From Rhineura floridana (taxonomy: Eukaryota > Chordata > Lepidosauria > Squamata > Rhineuridae): DNA of 64,000 nt. The stretch's first letter is position 1; every line of letters starts with the position of its first letter. The translations under genes and the position numbers were made by a program. Below the pieces are notes generated by a model. That model searched no databases. It was not told where the DNA came from and was given only the letters and a program-made list of their open reading frames with translations. The DNA lies in assembly GCF_030035675.1 (NCBI RefSeq), contig NC_084484.1:187552934-187616933 (forward strand), given 5' to 3'. Below are positions 17,809 through 27,827 of the stretch, piece after piece.

Positions 17809-17908
17809 GGATAACCTGGCTTCAGTTGTCCATGCTCTGGTAACCTCCAGATTAGATTACTGCAATGCACTCTACGTGGGGCTGCCTTTGAAGACGGTTC
17901 ATGTCATG
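16866..17908 (+). repeat. 1.04-kb direct repeat, copy A
   Basis: It covers the hAT from its internal AATAGAACTAGG to its end, the L2 segment that follows, and TGTCATG. Copy B is at 26780-27827. The copies differ at only a few percent of positions by eye and include the same hAT/L2 junction, so they descend from one insertion event. Confidence 0.88.
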
Positions 17909-18780
17909 TCAGAAGCACACAGTGATTGGGGATCAGACAGAAATTCAGTTTGGTTCAAATGCAAACCTATCTAATTCACACTTTGCAAAGCACTACGCGG
18001 GCTGAAAAGTAGGTATCCCTTGAAATTCATGGTTCTTCACATTTTACATGGCAATTCTCTGCAAAGCAAATTATGTGCACAAACATGCACACTAGGGGAA
18101 AGTGTGCCTAAAAAGTCACAGACCAGTGACAATAGCAGAAGTAATTGCATTGCATCAGGAAAACAAAATCTTGCAAATTGTGTACATTAGAAGAAATGCT
18201 CACTACAATAACATGGGAAGTCACTTTCACAGAGTCCTAAGGGATTTTCCTGCCTCCCTTTCCTCTGTCCTCTTCACCAGTCTGATGCCCTGGGTAATTA
18301 CCAGTCTGATGCCCTTGGACTCCCCGCCCTGGAAGGAACCGGTGGCAGCAAAGCGACACCGGCAGTGGGGTTGCTGAAGCAGGGACAGGCCCAGCAGCCG
18401 CCTGCCTCGGTGGTGGCAGCCTCCGCCTCCACCTGCATTCAGACAGCCTTGACTCTTCAGCTCCTGAGTCCGATCTCCTCTTGGGCATTCTGGCCAGTCT
18501 GGCTCCAGACATGTGCCTGCACTATGGTGGCCCAGGACCAGCCTGCCTGGAGAAGTTGCACCAGAAAGGGTGTGGAGGAGAAGCAGATTCCGTACCAGCC
18601 TCCTCCTTTTCCACTCTGGGGCCCACATCACCCAAGCTGGAGACCATTAATGAACTGATCTGGTTTGACTATGTATGAGTATACCAACGAATGTTTATGT
18701 GAATTTGTATACATTTGTATATTTGTATAATTTTCTTAATAATGTTATTTGCTATTTAGTTTAATTTTTGTAAAGTGTAT
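17909..18780. other. Unassigned stretch at start of the 8.87-kb segment
   Basis: No repeat family, exon or RNA gene is recognised. It becomes AT-rich towards the (TA)n tract. Confidence 0.4.
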
Positions 18781-18814
18781 CGCTTTCATTGATGTATTTT
18801 TATATTTGTGTGTG

Positions 18815-18816
<2 letters not shown>

Positions 18817-18869
<53 letters not shown>
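18817..18869. repeat. (TA)n microsatellite
   Basis: About 25 TA units, directly next to the 3' end of the Penelope-like fragment. Confidence 0.95.
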
Positions 18870-18872
<3 letters not shown>

Positions 18873-18879
18873 GTAATTG

Positions 18880-19302
18880 TGATTAACCAAACAGAGGTGT
18901 TTATTGTATTAACAAAACGTCTCAGCTTCCGCCTTCATCAGCTGCCAACATACAAATGCTGTTGCGAAGGTGGCAGTTATAGAGCTTTGAGGATGGAATG
19001 CTCAGAGGGGCTTCCTTGGCAGAAGCTAAGTAGTGGTGGTTCTGTCCTCCAGGTTCAGGCCATGTGGGGCCAATGTGTCCAGAGAGTATATCCAAAAGTT
19101 CTCCCTTTAGGTCAATGCTGCTGGATCTGCTGGCATCTCTATCGCTGTAATGGAAAAGTCCAACAGGCTGTGACCCTCGATGTTAAAATGCTTTGCAACT
19201 GGTTGCTCCACTTTTTTTGTCAAGATTGCCGACTTGTGGTTCCTGAAGCGCGTGCGTAGGTCAGTTGTGGTCTTTCCTACGTATTGGATATGACATCTTA
19301 TA
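18880..19302 (-). mobile_element. Penelope-like element 3' fragment (GIY-YIG)
   Basis: On the minus strand the frame reads YIRCHIQYVGKTTTDLRTR, then FRNHKSAI, HFNIEGH and LLDFSITAIE. This is the GIY-YIG endonuclease layout of Penelope-like elements (Cys-x-x-x-Tyr-Val-Gly-Lys-Thr, Arg, His, GH). The RT upstream is missing, so the copy is 5'-truncated where an L2-type tail begins at about 19300. Downstream of the endonuclease lies CTGATGAAGGCGGAAGCTGA, the region where such elements carry hammerhead-like motifs. Confidence 0.75.
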
Positions 19303-19388
19303 TATATTTGTAAGCCGCCTTGAGGGCCTTTGGCCAAAAGGCGGGGTATAAATAAATTTAATTAATAAATAAAATAAAATAAATTAGC
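19296..19388 (+). repeat. LINE 3' tail with AT-rich end
   Basis: GTAAGCCGCCTTGAGGGCC, GGCGGGGTATAAATAAA and an (AATAAAA)n tail mark an L2-like 3' end of a second subfamily. Confidence 0.65.
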
Positions 19389-19404
19389 ATGCAGGGTGCA
19401 AAGG

Positions 19405-20377
19405 TCAAGGGCCTGCAGGAAGAGAACATCGCCGCCCAGGGAAGGAGAGTCTGCTGCTGCTATGGGATCACCACCTCCACCACCCTTCCCTGTGGGACTT
19501 CTGCCTGGCGGACCTGCATCCTGCAGGACCAGGCCCCAGGTACCCAGCCAGCTAGGACTGATTGCTACCACCTGTCCCTCTTGGGAGGGATACATAAGCC
19601 GGCTGGCTGGGGTGGCCTGGGCGACCCAGGGCCTGCAGGAAGAGAACATCGCCGCCCAGGGAAGGAGAGTCTGCTGCTGCTGCTGCTGTGGGATCACCAC
19701 CTCCACCACCCTTCCCTGTGGGACTTCTGCCTGGCAGGACCAGGCCCCAGGTACCCAGCCAGCTAGGACTGATTCTCACCACCTGTCCCTCTTGGGAGGG
19801 ATACATAAGCCGGCTGGCTGGGGTGGCCTGGGCGACCCAGGGCCTGCAGGAAGAGAACATCGCCGCCCAGGGAAGGAGAGTCTGCTGCTGCTGCTGCTGC
19901 TGTGGGATCACCACCTCCACCACCCTTCCCTGTGGGACTTCTGCCTGGCAGACCTGCATCCTGCAGGACCAGGCCCCAGGTACCCAGCCAGCTGGGACTG
20001 ATTGCTACCACCTGTTCCTCTTGGGAGGGATACATAAGCCGGCTGGCTGAGGTGGCCTGGGAGACCCAGGGCCTGCAGGAAGAGAACATCGCCGCCCAGG
20101 GAAGGAGAGTCTGCTGCTGCTGCTGTGGGATCACCACCTCCACCACCCTTCCCTGTGGGACTTCTGCCTGGTGGATCTGCATCCTGCAGGACCAGGCCCC
20201 AGGTACCCAGCCAGCTGGGACTGATTCTCACCACCTGTCCCTCTTGGGAGGGATACATAAGCCGGCTGGCTGGGGTGGCCTGGGAGACCAGGGCCTGCAG
20301 GAAGATAACATCGCCGCCCAGGGAAGGAGAGTCTGCTGCTGCTGCTGCTGTGGGATCACCACCTCCACCACCCTTCC
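19405..20377 (+). repeat. Tandem array of about 220-bp units, L2 5' UTR-like
   Basis: GCCTGCAGGAAGA recurs at 19411, 19631, 19842, 20071 and 20293, giving units of 220, 211, 229 and 222 bp and about 4.4 copies. Units are nearly identical. Length differs in a (CTG)n run and in a block around GGACCTGCATCCTGCAGG. Each unit carries GGGATACATAAGCCGGCTGG, which is also in the L2 5' UTR at about 14565-14605. Open frames on both strands arise from the short-period coding-like composition and are not taken as genes. Confidence 0.85.
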
Positions 20378-21470
20378 CAGATCATATAATGAAAAAGGCA
20401 AAGGAGTCAAAAAGTATTTATCAATACGTTTATTTCCTTTTCAGGTTAATTTAATCCTGGTTATTTTTATTAACATTTTTTAAGGAGATATTTGAGGAGA
20501 CAGTGTGTGTGGCTTCTACCTCTTCTGGTTCTCTCTCTATCCTCCTTCTCCCTTCTCAAGAAACAGTAGACACTTAAGTAGTGCAATAGTTCAATTGCTT
20601 AGCATTTCTTTTCAAGGTTCCTTAAAGAGTCTTGCCTTGGTTCAGAAGGGGTCCCTGCTGTCACAGCTGCTTCTCTGCTGGGAGAAACTGTGTGGCCTCC
20701 ACCTCCCCTTACAGCCACCCCTTTCCTCCAAGTTTTCCACTATTTGGAGCATTGGTGCAGAAGGTTTCCATGCTGTTGCACTTGGCTCTTTATTGATTGG
20801 TTTGTGGCCTCCACCACCCCTTACAGCCACCCCTATCCTCCAATTCTTCAGACGATTTCTCATGATGTCATATATACAAAGTTTGCTCAGTCCTTTCTCA
20901 ACTGACAGCATTACCAAGGCTGTCATCTGAAACAGCGTTCCTCGAGAATGTCTTCATCCTCTTCAGAGCTTCATCCTCTTCATCCTCTTCAGAGCTTCAT
21001 CCAAAAGAAGGTACAGGAGCATGGAAACATCCCTACATTTGTACAGTTCTGTTGTCTGGTGTAGGAGGAAGAGCTTTGTCTTCAACCAATCTTTCTCCAG
21101 CAATAAATGCCTGCTGTGGAAATCTTTGGCTGTGTGTTGGAATCAAAGTCCCCTGTATCAGTGATGAACTTGAAAGATGACTGGTGAATACAAATTGTTC
21201 ATTGGCATGTGCGATGATGATATCACAGGTTTCCGATGCCACGCAATTGCAGGATCACCTTTGATTTGTTTCAGGGAAGGTGAGATTCCAAAGGTAATTC
21301 AGCAAACAAGCTTCAAATGGACTCTCTCACAATCTCAGTGGAATCCCCAGACTCTGACAGAGATGTCTTCACTGCTGCAGAATCCATGGCTGTTCTTTGG
21401 AATCTATGGTAGAGGACATCGGTGTGAGACCTTATTCTATGGAACAGAGATAGCAAGTACAGGAAGAGAC
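20378..21470. other. Unassigned stretch with short internal repeats
   Basis: A 40-bp motif, TGTGGCCTCCACC...TTACAGCCACCCC, occurs at about 20690 and again at about 20808. A TTCATCCTCTTCAGAGC motif is repeated at 20955-21000. No gene is recognised. Confidence 0.45.
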
Positions 21471-21474
21471 CACA

Positions 21475-22860
21475 GGGCAGAATGAAGGAGGCCGGAGTGC
21501 GATAAGCAGCCCCAGGATAAGCAACCCCAGGACAGGGGAGGAGGAGACCAGAAGAAGAGAGCCCACAGTAGGGGTAAAGGAAGCCATTGGGCCTCAAGGT
21601 AAGGGAAGAGACACAAAGGTATGGGTGAAAGGAGGCAAGTGGGCCTGGAAGCAAGAGAAGAGACTTACCCGAAGGTGGGGATGAAGTAGGCTAGTAGGCC
21701 AGGAAGCAGATATGTGGGATGAATATATTGTCATTCCTACAGTGCTTTCTTTGAAATGCTACTTACCGGTGCAGAGTCCCGTCACCTCTTTTGTTGCTGC
21801 CCAAGGACACCATTTTATGCTGGCTCCCATGGGACATTTCTCAAGAGATGACTCCTGGCACCTCATTTCTTTCTCCGCTTTGACCCCACACTCGCGGAGG
21901 TCATTTGCTTCCGTGCCATTCCTTTAACCGCACACTGGGATGGGGATCTCTTCTTTTATTTCCTGGCCCACTGCCTTCTTTCACCTAAACTCTGTTGTAT
22001 GTGTGTGTGTGGTTTGGTGCGCTGGCCCGGCGCCTCGTTCACTGCAACTCTGGGCATGGTATCTCTCCTCTTCCTTCGAGGCCTGCTGGCCCAACTGTAA
22101 GAGTCATGCCATCCCCTAAGAGAAGAGACCTCAGGGAGTCAGGAAAGGAGGCCAATGGAGTTGAAATTAAGAGACCAGGGGAAGAGGAGAGCAGCCAGCA
22201 TGCATTAAAAGAATAGACCTCTAAGGAGGATTGGGGTAAAGGAGGCCAGAGGGCCAGGAAGTAAGAGAAGAGACCTCCCCAAGGTTAGGGTAAAGAAGGC
22301 CAGTGGGTCAGCAGGTAAGAGAAGAGACAGCCCCGAGGTTGGGGTAAAGGAGGCCAGTGGGTCAGAAGGTAAGAGAAGAGACAGCCCCGAGGTTGGGGTA
22401 AAGGAGGCCAGAGGGCCAGGAAGTAAGAGAAGAGACAGCCCCGAGGTTGGGGTAAAGAAGGCCAGTGGGTCAGCAGGTAAGAGAAGAGACAGCCCCGAGG
22501 TTGGGGTAAAGGAGGCCAGCGGGCCAGGAAGCAAGAGAAGAGAACCGCCAGGGGATCAGATAGAAGGAGCCCAAGAATTAAGAGAAGAGAGCTCCTCGAG
22601 GGTGAGGGTAAAGGAAGCCCGTTGGCCAGGAAGTAAGAGAAGGGATGACTCTTAGGGTTGGGCTGAACATGGCCAGCAGGCCCCGGAGGAAGAGGAGATA
22701 CCAAATATAACACCACCCCCAGAGTTGCAACGAAGGAGGCACCGGGCCAGGGCTTAAAAAAGAAACCACACACACAAGAGAGTTAAGGTGAAGGAAGGCA
22801 GTGGGCCCGCAAATAAGAGATCCCCATCCCAGCGTGCGGTTTGAGGGAGCCAGCAGGCAT
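21475..22860. repeat. Degenerate minisatellite, 54-bp core unit
   Basis: Between about 22250 and 22540 the unit AAGAGAAGAGACAGCCCCGA... repeats every 54 bp (ACAGCC at 22327, 22381, 22435, 22489). Diverged units extend outward to about 21475 and 22860. A non-repeat block occupies about 21712-22110. Positions around 21915-21985 read as the reverse complement of 22780-22840, so at least one unit is inverted. 54 is a multiple of three, so 18-residue repeats stay open in several frames. I do not call them genes. Confidence 0.8.
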
Positions 22861-22875
22861 GGAAGCAAATGACCT

Positions 22876-22991
22876 CAGAGCTTGGAAAAGTTACTTTTTT
22901 GAACTACAACTCCCATCAGCCCAATCTAGTGGCCATGCTGGCTGGGGCTGATGGGAGTTGTAGTTCAAAAAAGTAACTTTTCCAAGCTCTG
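22876..22991. mobile_element. Palindromic hAT MITE, 116 bp
   Basis: Two nearly perfect arms of about 50 bp begin CAGAGCTTGGAAAAGT and end ACTTTTCCAAGCTCTG, with ACTACAACTCCCATCAGCCC inside. The outer ends equal those of the 1038-bp hAT at 16771, so it is probably mobilised by the same transposase. No clean target duplication is visible. Confidence 0.8.
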
Positions 22992-23590
22992 CCTGGTCGA
23001 TGGTCAGAAGGCTACTGGGTCAGGAGAAGAAAATCCATCCATTCCCTGAAAAGAGAGATCCATCCTCTTTCTGCAACAATCTCTTCTTCCTGAGCAGGTG
23101 ATCCTTTCAAGCCTGCCTGCTCCTTCCTCCTCCATGCTCGATGGTCCTAATGGGCCAGGGAAGGATAGCACCTCACAGAAGAGACATCACTGGTGATTTA
23201 ATAATTGCCATATTGCAGTTGGCAGTCGATGAGGTCGTTTGCCCCAGTTGGGAATGTTGAAATTAATGCGCAATGCATGACCTGTGTGTAAAGGCAAAGT
23301 TGAGAGAGAAGGCACTGCAGGGACTCTGACACGAAATGACCCCTCCGAAGCCCAGCCCTTCTATGTGCAGCTGAGACTCCTGTGGCTGTCCAAAGTTTCT
23401 GCGGCAACCGCACAGGAGAACATAAAGTTCTGCTCTTTGCAGGTTCCGTGTGTTATTGTGGTAACTGCACATTTCTCCCCTGGAAGTGTGCTACCTAGCA
23501 AGCCAGCCCAGATAGCACCAGATGTTTAGGTCCCCAGGTGACTGGGCATTGCCTCATCTGGTCAGATGGATAGTCTGTAGCTACATCTAT
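22992..23590. other. Unassigned stretch
   Basis: No gene or repeat family recognised. Confidence 0.4.
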
Positions 23591-23599
23591 TGCCCCCTC

Positions 23600-23720
23600 T
23601 CATGTTTACCATTCATTCATTCATTCATACCCTGCCCTTCCTCCCAGTGGGAGCCCAGTCCCGATTGCACAGAATATCGTATTTCCAAAGACAATAAAGA
23701 TGAATAAATTACAGAAAATC
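23600..23720 (-). repeat. L2 LINE 3' tail
   Basis: An (ATTC)n run is followed by CCCTGCCCTTCCTCCCAGTG and GGAGCCCAG, the inverted L2 3' end. Confidence 0.65.
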
Positions 23721-23861
23721 ATCATGATGGGGGTGGTAGTGGTGATGATGGAATTACAGATCTATAGCGATATAAGGTTGAAACACACCCACCTCTTAAA
23801 GTCTTCCAAAAACGAAAACTGGATCAATACAAATTCCAGAAGGCCTTCATTTGGAGTATAA

Positions 23862-24501
23862 TTTGTGGGAGCTGTCATGAACCTGTATATGTTCATGAGT
23901 TATTAAAAATCCATAAAGGAAACATCTTGGTTCAAGCAAAGAATTCTGGGAGTTTAAATGTTAAGAAAGACATTTTCTGATTGGTTCCTGAATCCTGGAC
24001 CGTTAGGATTCTTCCCCTTAAGTATAGGGCTAGGGACCCATAGCCTTTGTTCTCTGCTGCCTTGGTTCCAGAGTTCCATACTTCTCTGCTTTTGTGGTTC
24101 CATGGTGTTGCCTATGGGAGGTAACCTATGCAGGGTCCCATTGCTTTGTGGTTAACATCATTCTCTCTTAGGAGGGATGCCACTTCAACCATCTACCTCA
24201 TGTGTAAGTATTAGGTTAGAAAAGGTTGTTATTTTCCTGTTGTGTGTATGAACTCTCTTGTGTGTACCTAAACCCCTGTTTGGGTGTATGGTCTTAAAGG
24301 ATTACTTGCTGCTATATATATCGATGTGCACTTATCTATTTTTAATAAAGCTACTTCTATTTAACCTGGTGTGTTCATTGAGAGAAAGGGTGGTTCTGAA
24401 TTCAGCACCTAGACCATCTCAGTCACGTAACTACCAAAGAGGGAAAAAGAAGTTAAAAACTTAATTCTACTTTGTGGGTTTAACCAGAGGTTTTCTGACA
24501 A
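23862..24501 (+). mobile_element. Solo-LTR-like fossil insertion
   Basis: A 640-bp block is flanked by GGAGTATAA on both sides (23853-23861 and 24502-24510). It contains TGTCATG near its start, an AATAAA at about 24343 followed by a GT-rich stretch, and TGACA at its end, the layout of a long terminal repeat with its poly(A) signal. The 9-bp flank is longer than usual for LTR elements, so the class is uncertain. No internal coding region is attached. Confidence 0.5.
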
Positions 24502-24510
24502 GGAGTATAA

Positions 24511-25690
24511 GTTTGGCTCTTGTCTTTTTAGACCTTGGTTGACCTAGTGTCTGGGCTCAGAGATCCCCTAGCTCTGAGTGGAACCAGTGAAAGGGGTGGT
24601 GGCAGCCTACCTTCTACCTTGCAGGGTTGGTGTGAGCGTACACAGCCTTGGCAAGGGTGAATTGGTATTTTTTGGTTCCAGATCAATTACCCCAAGGGTG
24701 GGAATTGGGTCTGACGCATGATCCTTGCGCCTTGACGGTGTGGATTCATGACAGGAGCTATTTTGCATCTCCACATTTATCTGAATTCCTCCTCCCATGT
24801 GAGAAGTCCCCTCCTCAAATGTGTCAGAAAAAGATAATGTTTTCAGAGGTTTGTCCAAAGAGGTCAGTGGGCTACAAAAGAGAACCTAATGAGAGGTTTG
24901 AGGCCATCAGTAAGCCAGGAGAAGTGTCCCCTTTGAGAAGTTTGGGTCATTCTCAGCAAGATCCATACTTCTCCTCTGAGCAACATGTGGCTGTAAGGAT
25001 ACTGGCCATTCTCTCCCTTATAGCCCACCCCCTTAGCCTCACACCATCCACTTCCAACAGCAATGAAGGGCTACAAGAACACTGGGCTACATTGCAGGGT
25101 TGTTGTAACCCCCCTCTTTCTCAGCAGTTGAAGAGGGGGGCAGAAACCTGCCCACCAAGGACAGGAGGAGCGTGGAGGTCTCAGGGATCTTTTGCTGGAA
25201 ACCCCAAAGAGCACAGAAAATGAGCGAGGTTCCACCTTCCACTGCCATGGGTTTAGCTATTTTTAATCAGACTTAGTGGCTGCAATTTCCCGGCTGCTTT
25301 TTGGTGCTTGACTGAAGATGGAAGGAGCCCTGAACACAACATGTAAAACCAGAAAGGGTTGGTTTGTTTATTAATTGAGTTTCAACCAATGAAGGGTTGA
25401 GCCGGAGTCTTGAAGTTGAGCTGAAGGTCTTAAGGAGAGTCATTGTGTATGCCCCACTCTGACCAAACTCAGACCTAAACGCTAAACATAGACGCCCCCC
25501 CCCCCTGATGTGCAATGTGGGGCTAAGATCACTAGACTACAAGGCAGGATTTATTTTATCTAACAAGACTTATATACCAGTTAATAAAAGAATCAGTGGT
25601 TTACTTAAAACTGTTTAATATATCTGAAAAGATACCTCAAAGATTGTCTCACTCTTTAGATCTCCAAATGATCATGTTTTCCAATGGTTT
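24511..25690. other. Unassigned stretch
   Basis: Open frames of up to 191 codons exist here but show no family motif or splice context. A poly-C run lies at about 25494-25505. Nothing else is recognised. Confidence 0.4.
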
Positions 25691-25699
25691 AATTGCTTT

Positions 25700-25852
25700 A
25701 TCGCTTCTGCCCTGGCTCCTGTGGGAGGAAGGGCTGCCCCGCTTGGGAGCTTCTGGCTGGGTCATCTGCTTGGCCGCTGTGAAAACAGGGTGGGTCCCCT
25801 TTGGCCTGACCCAGCAACAGCCTGGCTCTTCTGAGGTGGGATATATATTTAA
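25700..25852 (+). repeat. CR1 LINE 3' end, diverged
   Basis: CTTGGGAGCTTCTGGCTGGG, AAAACAGGGTGGG and CAGCAACAGCCTGGCTCTTC match the CR1 3' UTR, followed directly by the GAAA microsatellite. Confidence 0.65.
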
Positions 25853-25854
25853 TA

Positions 25855-25915
<61 letters not shown>
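25853..25915 (+). repeat. (GAAA)n microsatellite
   Basis: About 15 GAAA units. It keeps both strands open but is not coding. Confidence 0.95.
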
Positions 25916-25916
<1 letters not shown>

Positions 25917-26079
25917 ATCAAAAGATTGATTTAAAAACAGAGACTAAAAGAGATATTAAAGGTAACAGACATAACTAATTTGTTTTGTTATTTTCAAATT
26001 GATTTTTAAAGTGGTGTACCCTTTTATTATGAATATTAATAATAATATTAATAATAATAATAACACCATTTTATCAGGA

Positions 26080-26170
26080 GGTCCGTTCTGCACAACATAG
26101 GAAGCAGACCTTTAGTGTGGTGGCACCGACCCTGTGGAATTCCCTCCCCTTAAATATTAGACAGGCACTG
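26080..26170 (+). repeat. L2-like ORF2 C-terminal fragment
   Basis: CTGCACAACATAGGAAGCAG, GGTGGCACCGACCCTGTGGA and CCTTAAATATTAGACAGGC encode an L2-type C terminus. A related fragment is at 39340-39440. Confidence 0.6.
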
Positions 26171-26779
26171 TGATGACTGACATGGGTCCTCCTCCCGCCC
26201 TTCACCGTCCCAGGAGCCAACTCCCCACCCTGGACAATTGATCCTGGCAAATATCCTTCCCTGCCAAGGCTGTGCACACTCACAACGGCCCTGCGGTGTA
26301 TGTAGCTGCCACCACCCCTTATCTGATTAATCACCCTGAGCCAAGGGGAAGCTCAGAGCCCCGTAACTTGCCTGGGATCCCTAGAGTCAAGAGACAAGCA
26401 GACACTCCTTGCTCTGGGGCCCTAAACAAACATCCCCATTTACACAGTAGTCCTGGTCAATGGTCAAGGTACTGGGTTAGAACTAACCCTCTCCCACAAT
26501 TCCCTGCTACACAACCATCTTGGATGCAGGTTTTCATGACATGTTCCCCTTTTTTTAAAGACGACATTAGAGGTTCAACACCTCTTATTTCATCATTAGC
26601 TCTCAGCAGAGATGGCAGAAGAACCAGGCAAACAAACTTGACAACAAAGAAAAATCATTTACTTAATCCCTAAGCGTAACATGCTATTTCTGGCCCACTA
26701 AAAAACGTAACTTCAACAAAAATTGAAAATCCTTACAAGAAAAAAAGGAAAAATCTCTTTACAGGACAAGTTGAATAAA
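26171..26779. other. Unassigned stretch at end of the 8.87-kb segment
   Basis: It separates the L2-like fragment from direct repeat copy B. No family is recognised. Confidence 0.4.
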
Positions 26780-27827
26780 AATAGAACTAGGAGTAATTTT
26801 ACTACTGTTGTGGAGTAATTGTAACATTTCCAGAATTACTTTTGGGCATTACTTGTGGGGGGGGAGCAGGGGAAGTCTTCTGCTCCTCTGATTTGTGGAT
26901 GAAAATCATGTGCCTCAAACTGGGCTTCTGTGCAGTGTCGCTCTTTCCTCATGCTCTGTGGATGTGTAGGAGGCGACGAGGGAGGAGGCGGAGAGTGAGA
27001 CGAGGTGGAGTGGAGAAAACAATTATTTTAAAATACGGATAGTGGTGGTGAAGAACGGAGTGGAGGGAAAAAGTATCCGGAGGTGAAGAACATGGCTAAA
27101 GGAGGAGAAGGAGGCATTAGCAGAATGGAGATAAAGTACTGTGGAGGTGAAAGATGGCAACGTGTGTGTGTGTGTGTTTGCACTTGGCACACAAAGTGGC
27201 CTCCACCACCCTCTCTGGCTACTGTGCTGCATTTGCAGTATTTTAACTTTTTTGCATCTCAGGGGAATATGTTTGCTTGAGTGAGTGTCCCTTAGTAGGT
27301 GGCATGGCAGGGTCTGGGAGGTGGTTAAGTGAGAGAGATTATGCTGGCTGGCTGAGGGTGGGTTGCACTTGGTTTGACGTGCAACGATCTGAGTAGTGGC
27401 CTCTGCCTCCCTCCCCACCACCCTTACCAGCAGAGAGACCACCATTGCTATCTTATGAATAAAAATAATTATTCTACTACCTCTGTATGTGTGTGTTTAT
27501 TTTTAATGTTGTTTTAGGCTACTTAGATGTATGGCAGCCAAGGCCAGCACCTTGTAGGCGTTTTTTTAAAGTAACTGAAATGTAATTGTAGTGATTACTT
27601 TGGAGGAAAAGTAAAATAATCAGTTACCTTCAGAGTAATTGTAATTGTAACGGTAATTACTACTTTTTTGGGCCATGTAACTGTAACTGTAATTTATTAC
27701 TTTTTAAAAGTAATCTTCCAAGCTCTGGGATAACCTGGCTTCAGTTGTCCATGCTCTGGTAACCTCCAGATTAGATTACTGCAATGCACTCTACGTGGTG
27801 CTGCCTTTGAAGACGGTTCATGTCATG
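26780..27827 (+). repeat. 1.04-kb direct repeat, copy B (partial hAT plus L2)
   Basis: The hAT begins here without its left terminus, at AATAGAACTAGG, and ends CCAAGCTCTG at 27727. Then come GGATAACC and L2 sequence up to GGTTCA and the LTR start. Only the right end of the hAT is present, so this is a duplicate of 16866-17908 and not a second insertion. Confidence 0.88.

Larger units (their letters stand above)
14500..17900 (+). mobile_element. L2-clade LINE (5' part of a split copy)
   Basis: The 5' UTR (about 14500-14700) is followed by ORF2. Homology to the L2 at 46373-49564 starts in frame at about 14703 (VTGRGRYG...VRRTCQVRGTR) and meets a stop just before 14774. The endonuclease domain follows: LLLNARSVHNK, ITETWVGEQGG, VLGDVNIHAEATLSG and SWTDHCLLKF. 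At about 16240 some 390 bp of RT core, against the 46-49 kb copy, are missing and the frame changes. The YADD block then continues at 16350-16770. A hAT element (16771-17808) interrupts it and L2 resumes to 17900. The 3' half appears to lie at 27728-30415. Confidence 0.88.

Noticed and set aside
19389-20483. Overlapping frames of 100-200 codons on both strands across the tandem array
   Set aside because: They are translations of the same roughly 220-bp repeat in several frames, with CTG-run length changes. No conserved protein is evident.
21033-21654. Minus-strand frames of 69 and 113 codons
   Set aside because: Residues such as SLSESGDSTEIV looked protein-like, but the reading is not continuous and no family could be named.
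22205-22773. Repetitive Leu/Pro-rich frames on the minus strand
   Set aside because: They result from the 54-bp minisatellite, whose length is a multiple of three. No start or splice context was found.
24648-25223. 191-codon frame on the + strand after the LTR-like block
   Set aside because: No recognisable domain, no splice signals in support and low-complexity flanks. It could be a fossil fragment, but there is not enough to call it.
25596-25934. Frames of 90-112 codons rich in Lys/Glu or Phe/Leu/Ser
   Set aside because: They translate the (GAAA)n microsatellite and CR1 tail.
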